Positions 23,300-34,200 of a stretch of 43,478 nucleotides of DNA are shown here, piece after piece (the stretch's first letter is position 1; each line of letters begins with the position of its first letter). The stretch lies in the NCBI GenBank assembly GCA_000785145.2, contig JSZA02000044.1, forward strand, positions 1 to 43,478, in the 5' to 3' direction. Source of the DNA: Candidatus Thiomargarita nelsonii (GTDB lineage: Bacteria > Pseudomonadota > Gammaproteobacteria > Beggiatoales > Beggiatoaceae). The notes beneath the pieces were generated by a model, which saw nothing but the letters and a program-made list of their open reading frames with translations, was not told where the DNA came from and searched no databases. Position numbers and translations under genes: made by a program.

Positions 23300-24715
23300 A
23301 TGTCTAGTAATAAATGGTTATTATTGATAGTGGCGATATTGAGCCATAGCAACAACACTTTTGCCGCCGCTTTTCAATTAATTGAGCAAAGTGGTAAGGG
23401 CGCGGGTAATGCACACGCTGGTGAAGCGGCACGCGCTGAAGACGCTTCAACTATATTTTTTAATCCCGCCGGTATGACACGCCTCTCAGGGCATCAATCC
23501 AGTGTCGCTTTGCACTTCATTATCCCCAAATTTTATTTTGAAGGTACAAGTGCCTTTAATATCGATAACCCGACTATAGCGGCAACCCAATTAAATCAAG
23601 TGCCCCTTGATCAAGGCGTTGGCAATTCGGGTGGTGGCGTCAACGCAATCGTGCCTAATCTTTACTATGTACATGATTACAGTAAAGATTTTAAGTTTGG
23701 GATTGGTCTCAATGCCCCTTTCGGCTTGGCGACTGAATATGACAAGCAATGGGCTGGGCGTTACAGTGCCATAAAGTCGGAACTGCTAACAATTAATATT
23801 AATCCCTCTGTTGCTTATCGAGTTAATCAACAATTCTCTCTTGGGGCTGGGCTTAATTTTATGTATGCCACCGTCGAACTGAGCAATGCCGTTGATTACA
23901 ATTTGCTCTACAAGCTTGCCAGTTTCAAAAATTCACAATTGCCCAATCTTCCCTTAACGCCGGGTAATTCTTCAGGTGATGGTATTGCTAAAGTGCGGGG
24001 TGATGATTGGGGATTTGGTTTTAATTTGGGACTTTTATGGGAACCCAAGCAAGGTACACGTTTCGGCATAGCATACCGTTCCAAAGTTTCGCTGGATGTC
24101 AGTGGTGATGCCAGTTTTAGCAATCCCAGTGATCCGCAATCTCAACAAGCTGTGGAAATTTTGCGCGGTGCCGCTGGCGTATTCAAGGATACCGACGCAC
24201 AATCCAGCATAGATTTGCCAGAAACGATTGCTTTAAATTTTTTTCATGAACTTTCGCCGAATTTAACGATTCTGGGCGGTATCAATTGGACTCGATGGGA
24301 TAGATTTGAGAATTTAATTGTCGAATTTGATAACCCAGCCCAAGTTGATTCCATCACTCGCCTGAATTATGAAAATTCTACTTTTAGTTCGCTGGGCTTG
24401 AATTATAAATACTCTCCGGTGTGGACATTCAAAACGGGGATTGCTTATGATCAATCTCCAGTATCCGATGCCCAAGATCGTTCACCACGTATCCCAGATA
24501 ATGATCGTTTTTGGTTAGCTTTGGGAGCCAGTTATAGCAAAAATAAATATTTAAGCATAGACGTTGGCTACGCTCATTTGTTTATTAATGATATAGATAT
24601 TGATAGTTCCGATGCTTATAGTGCCGGAGCGCATACTTCTGGTTATCACCGTTTATCTGGTAAGTATAAAGCCAATGTGCATGTTTTCGATGTGCAATTG
24701 AATTGGCGGTTTTAA
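23300..24715 (+). CDS. FadL/OmpP1/TodX family outer-membrane transporter
   Basis: A 471-residue outer-membrane beta-barrel for hydrophobic substrates such as long-chain fatty acids. Signal peptide MSSNKWLLLIVAILSHSNNTFA, then AAFQLIEQSGKGAGNAHAGEAARAEDASTIFFNPAGMTRL, the plug-domain signature of the family. Alternating strands follow (FGIAYRSKVSLDVSGDASF, LGASYSKNKYLSIDVGYAHLF), and the last residue is Phe (LNWRF), as outer-membrane assembly prefers. GGAGAA precedes the ATG by 9 nt. Stands alone. Substrate not deducible. Confidence 0.93.
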   Translation: MSSNKWLLLIVAILSHSNNTFAAAFQLIEQSGKGAGNAHAGEAARAEDASTIFFNPAGMTRLSGHQSSVALHFIIPKFYFEGTSAFNIDNPTIAATQLNQVPLDQGVGNSGGGVNAIVPNLYYVHDYSKDFKFGIGLNAPFGLATEYDKQWAGRYSAIKSELLTININPSVAYRVNQQFSLGAGLNFMYATVELSNAVDYNLLYKLASFKNSQLPNLPLTPGNSSGDGIAKVRGDDWGFGFNLGLLWEPKQGTRFGIAYRSKVSLDVSGDASFSNPSDPQSQQAVEILRGAAGVFKDTDAQSSIDLPETIALNFFHELSPNLTILGGINWTRWDRFENLIVEFDNPAQVDSITRLNYENSTFSSLGLNYKYSPVWTFKTGIAYDQSPVSDAQDRSPRIPDNDRFWLALGASYSKNKYLSIDVGYAHLFINDIDIDSSDAYSAGAHTSGYHRLSGKYKANVHVFDVQLNWRF

Positions 24716-24723
24716 AACTTAAA

Positions 24724-24985
24724 GTCCAAAGCTAAAGCTTTGGACTCCAACAGTTAAAAAGTAGGGGCAATCCCTTGTGGTTGCCCGACACTTCACACTG
24801 CCATTAAGTTAAGGGGCAACCATAAAGGATTGCCCCTACAAAAGCGGCTGAAGGTAGGGGCAACACCCTAGTGCTTGCCCGACACGATATGGCAGTGACC
24901 CACTTCATCAATCGTCCAAAGCTAAAGCTTTGGACTCCAACAGTTAAAAAGTAGGGGCAATCCCTTGTGGTTGCCCGACACTTCA
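24724..24985. repeat. Repeat cluster with a perfect 72-bp direct duplication
   Basis: Bases 24724-24795 (a GTCCAAAGCTAAAGCTTTGGAC palindrome, CTCCAACAGTTAAAAA and a GGGGCAATCCCTTGTGG arm) recur exactly at 24914-24985. Between them are TGCCATTAAGTTAAG and another GGGGCAACC dyad. The second copy abuts the RNase T2 relic, where CACTTCATCAAT is also repeated on both sides (24901-24912 and 24979-24990). Confidence 0.8.
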
Positions 24986-25578
24986 TCAATTTTAAATTGA
25001 GACGGGCAAGTGCCATGAATTCTTATTTTCTCTTTTGGGAACAAAGTCTTAAATTCGCTAATGTCAGACAGTTCCTTTTTGAGGTGTATTTGAATCTCAG
25101 TCAACATAGCGATGCCACGCACCTTTTTGCACTTTAAAGCCAGATGTTTGCGACTGCCTTTACCAAACGCTTTGTCAAACGCTTTTAACAATTTTTTGCG
25201 TTTGACATATTTGCCCACATTTTGGGTGATATATTGACTAAACCCCGTTTTCGAGAAGATGTCAACCAGTTGATTGGACAAGGCAAATTAGTCGTTCTCG
25301 GATAAGCCAGTGCAAATACCATGTTTGTACCATTCATGGCGTTGTAGGCATGACTCGCTGCCGGGCATAAACTGGGTGAGCTGTTTTCTGACTGGCTTGG
25401 ATAAGTCCAGTTGTGGCACACCAGCGTTTTTTCTTATCCTTTTTCATGAGCTTTTTAGGGACATGGCAATAGCCATAGCTATGACGTTTATCGCCTTTGA
25501 CATTAGGCCATAGTCCATGTAAAACAAAGTGATAAGCGGAAAATTGTGTTTCATTTTGAGAATTAGTTATGTTAATTT
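24980..25578 (-). pseudogene. RNase T2 family pseudogene
   Basis: On the minus strand, one frame gives FVLHGLWPNVKGDKRHSYGY (the CAS I active-site motif HGLWP). After a frame change comes QRHEWYKHGIC, the CAS II motif HEWxKHG. Both catalytic His boxes of the RNase T2 family are therefore visible. The frame shifts just before QRHEW, and a stop (TAA) replaces the residue after LSEND. The rest, SNQLVDIFSKTGFSQYITQ...KIDEV, follows in frame. The signal peptide end is cut off by a repeat at 25577. T2 enzymes are secreted or periplasmic RNases; this copy cannot make an intact one. Confidence 0.78.
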
Positions 25579-25602
25579 GGAGTCCAAAGCTTTAGCTTTG
25601 GA
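25577..25602. repeat. GGAGTCCAAAGCTTTAGCTTTGGAC palindrome
   Basis: One copy at the broken 5' end of the RNase T2 relic. Confidence 0.75.
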
Positions 25603-25679
25603 CGGAAAGTGCCTTTGATGTCAAGATCAAAAAACGTCGATCTAAGAGTAAATAGGATTTTTAGATTGCTACTCAATCA

Positions 25680-25957
25680 TCGAGTATAAACTATTTGTCC
25701 CAAAAACGGTGAATTTTGTCCCAAACTGTGCATATTTTCTTCGTTCAATGTCCAACGCTTGTTGGGATCGAATATGCACACATCAGCAGTACTACCTTCC
25801 GCTAAAGTGCCCGCTTCTATGCCTAAAATCTGAGCCGGTTTGTAGGTGATATTGCCAAGTAGGCTCATTAAGTCTATTTGCATTTCTTCGGCAAGTTGTA
25901 AGGTGAGCGGTAATAACTAAGGATAAGGGCTCAGGACCATTGAGTCTATATCTGCCT
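25680..25957 (-). pseudogene. Chimeric fragment of pyrC' and pyrR
   Basis: From about 25680 to 25916 the sequence is almost identical to the end of the pyrC' gene (35344-35620), with a 39-nt deletion where pyrC' has the codons for WELKGKVNYTLID. At 25917 it switches to CTAAGGATAAGGGCTCAGGA and following bases, identical to the 3' end of pyrR (37589-37617). So a copy of the pyrR-pyrC' segment has lost about 2 kb internally, including all of pyrB. No full gene remains. Confidence 0.85.
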
Positions 25958-25983
25958 CCAATAACGGGTCAATATTTTCTGGT

Positions 25984-26586
25984 TTATTGAATCACCAGCC
26001 AAGAAAGCAATTCAAAATCTTCGCTATCTTTTATTTGCTGTTGGGTGTCAAGTAATTTTCCACCTCGCCCTGCAAATAAACTACCAAAATGACGTTTTTT
26101 AAATAATCGCACGATTGAGGCAACGGCTTGATCAAGTAAGTTATTGTAAAATGCCATCTCTGCTCCCTCTTTTGTCTCTCTATCAAACAGGCGACATAAG
26201 TCTTGATAAGCTTCAGTTTTACCGACGCAGAGTTTTTGGAATATAAGCAAGGTTTCTTTGGGGCGAGTAAAGTTGTATTTTATTGAGCCATTATCAAGCA
26301 CATAAACCAAAAAGAAAGTTTGTAAGGGATTGATATTTTCATAAGTTTGGCTAGTTTGTTGGTATTCTAAACAAAAAATAATGCCGGGGGATATTTGCCA
26401 ATTGTTATCCTGATAGGCTGGCACAATGGCATATAAACCATAAGGGGCTTGTTCTAATTGCCGTTTTTTTTGTTCAAGGTAATGGCTTAACTCAATCCGA
26501 AAATCGTTCAAGCTAAATTCATTTAAAGTGATGCCTTCATCAAATTCTTCTAAATCCAGTATTTCTGTTTTGAGTCGTTTCAGTTG
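25984..26586 (-). pseudogene. C-terminal portion of broken PLD-SNF2 helicase
   Basis: Reading on the minus strand from about 26586: LDQQLKRLKTEILDLEEFDEGITLNEFSLNDFRIELSHYLEQKK...GLYAIVPAYQDNN, the tail domain that follows the helicase core in PLD-containing SNF2 proteins. Frame agrees with an internal ATG at 26511, but the similarity extends upstream of it, so this is not an independent gene. It is cut from the core by a stop and a deletion at about 26.6 kb. Confidence 0.75.
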
Positions 26587-26609
26587 TTGATCCAGAAAGT
26601 GGCAATCAG

Positions 26610-27785
26610 TCAGTCAATTTCTTGACTTTTATCTATATTATCAAAGCTATCCAGTTCTTTTGAGCGGGGCGAAAAGTGCATCAGAATGTCTTCAAAATCA
26701 TGTTTGCCAAAAGTGGTTTTATTGGTATGCCCTGATACCATTGCAATATTGACTCCCGCCCAAGTTTCTAAAGCCTTATAAAGATAAGTGGCGGTGTCAG
26801 CAAAAGCCGTGAAGATTAAGATTTTACGGTTGGGTTTATTGTCTTTATTCGTGGTTGGTTGGCGTATTTTATGTGCAATCAGTTCTTTTAGTTTAGCCAG
26901 TTTAGCATCCCTTTCAATCGTAATGGCTTTAGCTGCGTCATGGAGTGATTGCAGTTGTGCCTTGTCTTTCCGTAAATCACTGAGCCAAGCATCAACATTA
27001 AGATGGGCGAATTTGAAAACGAGTTTTTGACCGATTTGTAAGGCTTCTTTTAATTCTTCATCATCTAGCGTCTCAGGATTGAGTTCGGCAAAGTCCAAGC
27101 TTGGGTTCTCCGATTGCGCCGTTTTAAAACGGGTGATTTTATTTTCTAACGCCTCAATTTTTGTCACCGTGCGTTCCATCGTTTGTGCAAAGGCATGAAC
27201 GCCACTTTCCAAGCGTTTCAAAAAATTGACTTTCATCATACCAATCAAATAATGTTCTTGTTGCTGAGATTGTTTGATTTGATAATGATCTTGATGTTCT
27301 GCTCTGACATAAGCTGAGGGATTAAAAACGGCTAATTTGTATTGAGAAATGCTTTTATTTAAGGCTTGATAAGATAGAAATTGCTTTTGTAGATCGATGT
27401 CAGAACAAATTGCAATAGGGGGCAGCCGTTCTGGAAATTGTCCCAATGCTTCGATTGTCGCTTGATAATACTGTTCAATGTGTTTTCTGGAACGGGCAAT
27501 GGTTAATTCATCCAATAATTTAAAAAAATCAGATCCCAGTTTTTCTAATAAAGCATTTTTATGACGCGCTCCGCTACGTTCTGACCATTCTTTAAAATAC
27601 TTTTGTGTGTTATCCAAAGTGGCTTTGATACTTTGAATACCTAAACTTTCTTGAAAAGCATTGTCTTGCCCTTGAGTAAAAAAAGCAAGCTGATTGCGTA
27701 AGTCTTTTAAATCTGTATTAACGGGCGTAGCGGAAAGTAATAATACTTTGGTTTTTTGCAACGCCTTCTTTTTTAATAATGTCAT
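26610..27785 (-). pseudogene. Middle portion of broken PLD-SNF2 helicase
   Basis: Starts at motif III (KVLLLSATPVNTDL) and runs through a helical insert to the beginning of the second RecA lobe (RKILIFTAFADTATYLYKAL, motif IV). It then ends at KSQEID followed by a stop and LIATF, where intact enzymes read IDILIATDxxSEGxNLQ. Motifs V and VI, with the arginine finger needed for ATP hydrolysis, are missing. About 150 residues appear to be deleted. Confidence 0.8.
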
Positions 27786-28971
27786 TCAACAAGCGGTTAT
27801 AGCGGCTTTTACGAATGACTTTACCAAAGTCATCTTTTTTATCGGCAGCGTTATTTCTAAAATTGTGTGATTCGTCGATCACAACCAAGTCAAAAGCACC
27901 CCAATGAATCGTTTTTAAGTCAATATCTCCCACCTTGCCGCTGTCACGACTCAAATCGGTATGAGATAATACGGTGTATCGAAAACGATCTTGGGTAAAG
28001 GGGTTACGTTTATCGCTGGTGTTGTTATATTGGGTCCAATTTTGTCTGAGTTTTTTGGGACAAAGAACGAGTACATTATAATTAAGTGATTCAAAATGTT
28101 TGATAACGGCAAGGGCTTCAAATGTTTTTCCTAAACCGACACTGTCTGCAATAATGCAACCGTTATGTTTATCCAATTTTGCAATGGCACTTTTTACGCC
28201 ATCTTGTTGAAAATCATATAATTTAGTCCAAATTTGTGTGTCATAAAAATGCGTTCTCGCTTCAAGAATAGCGGTATTGGCTTGTTCTTCAATGAATTGT
28301 TTAAACAGATGATAAAGGGTTTTGTAATAGACAAATTCTGGTGCTGTTGGCAAATACAATTGTTCTAAATATTCTAAAACGTCTGCGGTTACGTCTTTTA
28401 CCAATTTTTCATCATCCCAAAGCCCATCAAACCATGCTTTTAAGTCACGGCGATCCCGATCACTATCAATGATGAGGTTAAGTTCAAGATTAGGCGTATT
28501 AGATAAACCTAAACCACGCAGGGTAAAATTGGAACTGCCTAAAATGGCTTTTTCTGCGTCAGCAATATGATACATTTTGCCATGCAGAAAATTGGATTGT
28601 CGGATTGATTTTATTTGGACTTTTTGTTGAATCCAGTTGGCGCAATCTTTGGCTATCGGACTTTGTTGGAGGCGATTTGTTAGGCGTTTTAAGCCATTTT
28701 CTTCAATTATAAAGGCTTTGTGTTCTGTTTTACTGGGATCAATAGATTTAATAAAGTGAGGTTCGCCAAACAGAAATCGCATTTTATCAATATTGATCAG
28801 TTTGGATTTTAATGCGGCAAAGGCATAGATAGTAAAATAAGCAGAGACAATTGATAGGTTTGAATCGGCTGCGATATTTTCTTGTAGAAAAGCACCAACG
28901 GTTCCCCTTTGGTGATTGTCTCGTAGGTGAGTATTTTCTGGTGAGTTTTGGCTTTGGTTTGGTGACATCAT
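27718..28971 (-). pseudogene. N-terminal portion of PLD-SNF2 helicase (frameshifted)
   Basis: Contains a phospholipase-D-like nuclease domain (FLHGKMYHIADAEKAILGSSNFT, HxK motif), then the first helicase lobe with Walker A ADSVGLGKTFEAL and DESH box VVIDESHNF. The frame is lost at a run of six A (GCAAAAAACC, about 27745); removing one A restores KTKVLLLSATPVNT in the next segment. AGGAGAAA precedes the ATG. Proteins of this kind accompany large Eco57I-like methyltransferases in restriction or DISARM-like defence loci. A sequencing error in the A run would not rescue the later deletion. Confidence 0.8.
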
Positions 28972-29048
28972 TTTCTCCTAAATTGTCGGAATCAGAATTA
29001 TCAGGATTAAAAACCAATAATCTTAAAAAATTACCATAATTATATTTA

Positions 29049-29819
29049 TCAGGCTCTATCAATTCTACCTTCTTGTTTTTCTTTTAACCAATACTGATAG
29101 AACTTTAAACAAACATATTCTTTTCCTTGTAATTGTATATAAGATTTCACCATATTCAATGCTGCCTGTTCATCTTGAGAGTTTACAATTAGACTTTTAA
29201 TAAATTTACTCAAGCCTTCCCAGTCTTCAGCAACCTCTTTTTGACTAAAAAACTGACGAATAGTAAAATCACCTATTTTAGTTTTACTTTCATAGAAATA
29301 AAACTCTGGATTAAATTCTAAATGTTCTTCAGGATTGTCAAATGTTGGCTCAATCAATCTGTCATTTTTAGCTATAAATTTAAGAATATGTGCCTTATCG
29401 TAAATTAAATCATACTGAAATTTCTCAGATAAAATATTTTCGACAATTTTTGTCCCTGTTAGTGATTTCGGAAAAAAAGATGACTTACTATTTTGATTAC
29501 ATCGTTTACAGCTAGGCAATAAATTATCCCAACAATAGGCTAAATAAGGAAATTGACTTGAGGGTAAAAAGTGATCAACATCCATATCTGTGTTATCAAT
29601 CTTAATACCGCAATAAACACAAGCTTCATTGGACATTTCTAAAAGTGTTTGTCTGATTTTTGAAACCTTACCACCTTTTTTACAAGTTGTATTCCAACGC
29701 GGTTGTATTTTGCCATTGTTATCCCACAAATTTTCATAAAATTGGATTTTTTTATTTTTAGAAATTTGTATTTGATTGTCTAAACAAGCAGGCGGAGGTA
29801 ACCTATGAATCTTATTCAT
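29049..29819 (-). CDS. HNH endonuclease, PtuB-like (Septu defence)
   Basis: A 256-residue nuclease. It begins MNKIHRLPPPACL, like the TIGR02646/PtuB group. The HNH centre is CVYCGIKIDNTDMDVDHFLPSSQFPYLAYCWDNLLPSCKRCNQNSK: two zinc-binding CxxC pairs, the catalytic DH and an Asn. Its ATG overlaps the stop of the ATPase gene by 4 nt. In Septu systems PtuA ATPase and PtuB HNH together give anti-phage defence; which trigger this pair senses is unknown. Confidence 0.85.
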   Translation of the reverse strand: MNKIHRLPPPACLDNQIQISKNKKIQFYENLWDNNGKIQPRWNTTCKKGGKVSKIRQTLLEMSNEACVYCGIKIDNTDMDVDHFLPSSQFPYLAYCWDNLLPSCKRCNQNSKSSFFPKSLTGTKIVENILSEKFQYDLIYDKAHILKFIAKNDRLIEPTFDNPEEHLEFNPEFYFYESKTKIGDFTIRQFFSQKEVAEDWEGLSKFIKSLIVNSQDEQAALNMVKSYIQLQGKEYVCLKFYQYWLKEKQEGRIDRA

Positions 29820-31111
29820 CCCAGAAGACTCCTTAAAGAATCTAAAGAACGGCGACGAGGATCATCTTTGGCTAAACTGGGCAATATCTTTTGGTATAAC
29901 ATTTCGGCTTCTGTCTTTAAATTTTCATCTTTATTGTTGACATAATCCTTAACCTTGGTGCTAAAATCTTTTAACTTATCAATAAGGCTACTACCTTCAT
30001 CGACAGTTGACTTGGTAAATTCAACATGAAAGGCTTGAGCAAAAACATCTGCTAAATACCATTCTTTAGGATTACCCAATTTCTGGGCAGTCACTTTTTT
30101 TTCATCTCTCACCAATTCATATGCTTCCCCATCCTCAGTCGTAGAAATTATCATTGGAGAATGAGTAGCAATATAAAAAGTAGTATTTGGAAATGATTCT
30201 TTAAGCAGTGAAATAATGCGATATTGCCATTTGGGGTGGATATGTGATTCAATTTCATCAATAAATACCATACCATTAGCATCGCTTAAATCTAAATCTT
30301 TTTCATCAGTAACACCTGCCCAAGCACCATAAGCCGCAATAATCTCTTGAAAAAGCTTGATAATGGAAACAAAACCAGTTGATAGTTTATCTATAGGCAC
30401 AGAGTCTATATACAATTTTCCTTCATCAAATTGAATATTTAAGCTTGGTGAACCCTCTTTTGTTGTTATTAAATTTAAACTGGGCTCAAGTTTTTGCATT
30501 AACTCAAAAACACTTCTAACCTCAAAAGCCCGATTTTGATTTTTAGGCACAAAATTTGGGTTAATAATCATCCTTGAATTAAACCAATCTGCTATCTCGG
30601 TATTTTCAACAGATTTTCCATTCATATAATTGAAGCTTCTAAGAAAAATTTCCAAAAAACTCTCATATTTATTACCCAAAATGGTAATATGATTTTTATC
30701 AATATTTTTGGTATATCCTCTATTTTTGGCACCAACAAAGACGAGCGGTTTATCAATAGTCACATTACAATGACGATTGATTAAATTTTCAAACTCAGTA
30801 AAAACCCAGTTGTCTTTAATTTTATCTTTGATTTTGGTTTGATTTATACTAAACCCAGCGGCTAACAGTAAATAAAATTTGTTTATGGCATCATTAATAT
30901 CTTTTTCAAAGATAATACCAGAATATTTTTGAGTATTTTGTTTACTATTAAAGAGACTATGACAATAAAGCAATGCTCTTGCCATATTTTCAAGCAAGTT
31001 CGTTTTACCTACTGCGTTATCACCAATAAAGCAATAGACTTTTTTGTCTTTATCCAGATTGATATTAAAGTTTAAACCAGCTTCTGTTTGTTCTGCTAGG
31101 AAATGATACAT
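29816..31111 (-). CDS. AAA/ABC-type ATPase, PtuA-like (Septu defence)
   Basis: A 431-residue ATPase of the overcoming-lysogenisation/RecF-like class: Walker A FIGDNAVGKTNLLENMA, ABC-like signature KLSTGFVSIIKLF, Walker B GMVFIDEIESHIHPKWQ and switch His in ATHSPMII. It lacks a Toprim domain, so it is not a full OLD nuclease. Immediately followed by, and translationally coupled to, the HNH gene, which is the Septu arrangement. It lies between a methyltransferase and a helicase that would otherwise be adjacent. Confidence 0.85.
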   Translation of the reverse strand: MYHFLAEQTEAGLNFNINLDKDKKVYCFIGDNAVGKTNLLENMARALLYCHSLFNSKQNTQKYSGIIFEKDINDAINKFYLLLAAGFSINQTKIKDKIKDNWVFTEFENLINRHCNVTIDKPLVFVGAKNRGYTKNIDKNHITILGNKYESFLEIFLRSFNYMNGKSVENTEIADWFNSRMIINPNFVPKNQNRAFEVRSVFELMQKLEPSLNLITTKEGSPSLNIQFDEGKLYIDSVPIDKLSTGFVSIIKLFQEIIAAYGAWAGVTDEKDLDLSDANGMVFIDEIESHIHPKWQYRIISLLKESFPNTTFYIATHSPMIISTTEDGEAYELVRDEKKVTAQKLGNPKEWYLADVFAQAFHVEFTKSTVDEGSSLIDKLKDFSTKVKDYVNNKDENLKTEAEMLYQKILPSLAKDDPRRRSLDSLRSLLG

Positions 31112-31223
31112 TATGGATATGTCCTTATTTGATTTAAGTATTTATTTTGCTGATGTTACGCACTGAATGTCCAAAAGTCAAAAACAGCGAAAAACACGCC
31201 TAGTACATTGTCAACCGTGTTTG

Positions 31224-34200
31224 TCACTGTTCTTCCACAATCTTAATTTCTTCGTCTGTCAATCCGTAGAGTTGATAGACGAGTTGATCTATTTGTGTTT
31301 CTAGGGCAGAGGTGTCAGTAGTGGTGTTGGTGCTTTTGGTGGTTAGGATTTGGTCAACTAATTTCACTATTTCATCGTGCTGTAGTTGAGTGGGTGGTTT
31401 TTTGGAAAGCGAGCAAGGAATTGGAAATGGTTTTAAATATTCGGTTTTAAAACGCAAATACCCCCCTCTTAAAACAGTTCCCGTTGTTTGTAGAAAAAAC
31501 CACAATAATTGTGAATTCAAAACACCTAAAAAATATTTAGGATTTTCTATTATATTTTTTTTAAAGACAAAGCTATACAAGGTTGTTGTATGATATAGCA
31601 ACTTGCTTTCATCAAGAGTCATTTGTGGAATTGAACAAATATCAGGACTCATTATCTTCACTGTTTCAAACTCTATCAGATTTTTCGGATAAATATAGGC
31701 ATAAAATTTTTCTCCGTACATCCTACCTTTCTCACGTTCTGAAAGAGCTGATTTGTTATCTATTAAATATTCCCATCCCAGATGAAAATTTTCTTTAATA
31801 TAAGTTTGTGACATTAAAGAAGCTTTTCCAGCATGAATGATATATGGAAAAATAACAACATTTTTGGCAACTAAAGACTGATAACGATGAACATCTTTAC
31901 CCATTAAAAATGGTTTTACAAATCCTTGTTCTATTTCAATTTCACAATTGAGAGATTTAGAAAAGCATAGAACTGTTTTTTCTTTCCATTCTAAAACATT
32001 AAGCACATAAATTTTGTCTGCACTTGTGGCGATACCTTGAAAAATTTTTCTGACAATATCACCTAATGTATGTGATTGTTCTCTCAGTCTTTTTAAAACG
32101 ACGGCTTTATCACCTACTAAAAAGTTCCAATCAGCATTTTTAGGATTTTCACAAATAGCCTGTACATAATTGCTATGTACCTCTCTCGCTTGAATAAAAT
32201 TGAGTATTTCAGAGGAATTAGACAATTTATTCACTTCATACAATTGAAAATGTTCTTGAGGTTTTTTGGTCAAAAATAGTAAGCAAGTATAGGTTGTTGC
32301 TGCTTTAAAAACCTGTTCCGCTCCAAATCGGACAATTTGCAATAAAGCCTTTTGTTGTGCTAATAAGTGACGAATTGAATCACAAAATTTAGATTGAAAA
32401 AACTTGTGGGGCACTATGTAAGAAAAAATACATTTTTGGTTTAATAAAGAAAATCCTTTTTCAATGAATATAACATAAATGTCAAAGCTACCTTTAGCAG
32501 AAAGATAATGTTTTTTATAGTATTCCACATTTTTAGCTTGTGTGTTTTGCAAAGTTTGTACTCTTGCATAAGGCGGATTCCCAATCACCACATCAAACCC
32601 ATCCTTAACACCAAACATCCACTCCGCATCAAAAAAATCCGCCGACGCATTTTGATCATAAGGATTCCACTTAGCTAAGCGTTCCGTTGTATCACGGGCA
32701 AAGCCATCTTTTGAGAGCAGTTCGCCAATCTCAGCGCGAATGTGTTCATCACGCTCACGATACTTATTTTTTGTTTTGGGTGTTCGCGCTGTGAAATAGC
32801 TCGCCCGCACTTCAGCCAGTTCTTTTTCTTTCGTCTCAATTTTTGGATTGCGGAGCGTAGCTTGTGCAGGTTTATCCAATCCAATCAAAGTATTGGCAGC
32901 TACAAATTTTGTCTCAAGATTGGGTAAAGGGCGCACCCCGCGATTTTCTCGACTGTCATCAATTTTTTGATCCACCAGTAGCGAAATGAAAAAACGTAAT
33001 TTGGCAATTTGTACCGCAATCGGTTGAATATCAATACCAAAAATACAGTTTTGTATCAGATAAAGTTTGCGCCCGTAGTCTAATTCATTGCGACTAAAGG
33101 CTTGTTCAATATCTTCAATCGCTTTATCCCGAAAGGTGCTATCGGGAATTTCTCTGGCTTTAGCGATTTGTTGTGCTTTCCAAGCGGCATTATTAGGATC
33201 AAGTTTGCTTAAAATATAGACTAATTTATGCAATCCACCCATTGGAAATGCCCCAGAACCACAAGCCGGATCAAGTATTTTGATTTTATCTATGGCACTG
33301 ATCAGTTGTTGCACTTCATTTTCATTAAAGCTATGATTTTCCTCATTGTAGCTAATCAGGGTGCGAAGTTTGTTTTGTTCTGAATCCTTGCCCAATTGGT
33401 TTTCCAGATAGGTTATCAGGGATTCATCAACCATATAGTTGACGATTTCACGGGGCGTATAAAATGAGCCGGTTTGTTTACGCGCAGTAGTGCCTGTTTC
33501 TGGGTTATAAGCGGCTAAGAGATTTTCAAATACTTTGCCCAATAATTCTGGATCGAGGGCAATTTCTTCTTCAATTGGAGTATTTTCAGTGAGGGTGAAT
33601 TTATAACGATTGAAGATATTGATAATGCCTTGAACTTGATATTTTTTATTTTTAGTCCCATAAGCAGGATTTAAGTCAACGCTGTGTGGCGTTTCAGTTT
33701 CAGTGAAAAAGAGAATGTCAGGCACACAAATCTCGTTATCAGTCCATTCCGAAAAACCATCAATGCGTATTTTTTTATCCAAGCATTCAAACAGCCCGCC
33801 ATTGAGAAAAGGAATATTGGCAAAAAATACATCAAAGGTATCTTTAGCATTTCTAAAATAGCCTTCATAGCGATAAACGTTATGTACCATATAATCTTGA
33901 TCGCGTTGCCCGTTTTTTCCCTTGCCCCTAAATTTGCGATTATTAGGTTTATTAGGGGTATTCATTTCTTGATTTAAAGTGGCAAAAAATAGATTTTGTA
34001 AAATCGCTTTATAATAGGTACTGCCTTTAGTATCTTTAAAATAAAGTATTTTGTCCAAGAGACTTTTATCAAATAATGTGGCGGGTATTAGCTCCCGCTC
34101 TTTGAGAAACCAAACAAAAATGAGGCGTGTAATGAGACGAATCACGCTGATATGATTGCGTGTTGCATCATCCCCCGCCTCTTGAGGAAATGTTACCGAT

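Noticed and set aside
24804..25016. Open frame over the duplicated repeat block
   Set aside because: Composed almost wholly of GGGGCAACC and AAAGCTTTAGCTTT repeats.
27718..28971. DISARM or BREX locus by name
   Set aside because: A methylase plus SNF2-PLD helicase is compatible, but drmA/drmB or brxC/pglZ homologues are absent, so I do not assign a type.
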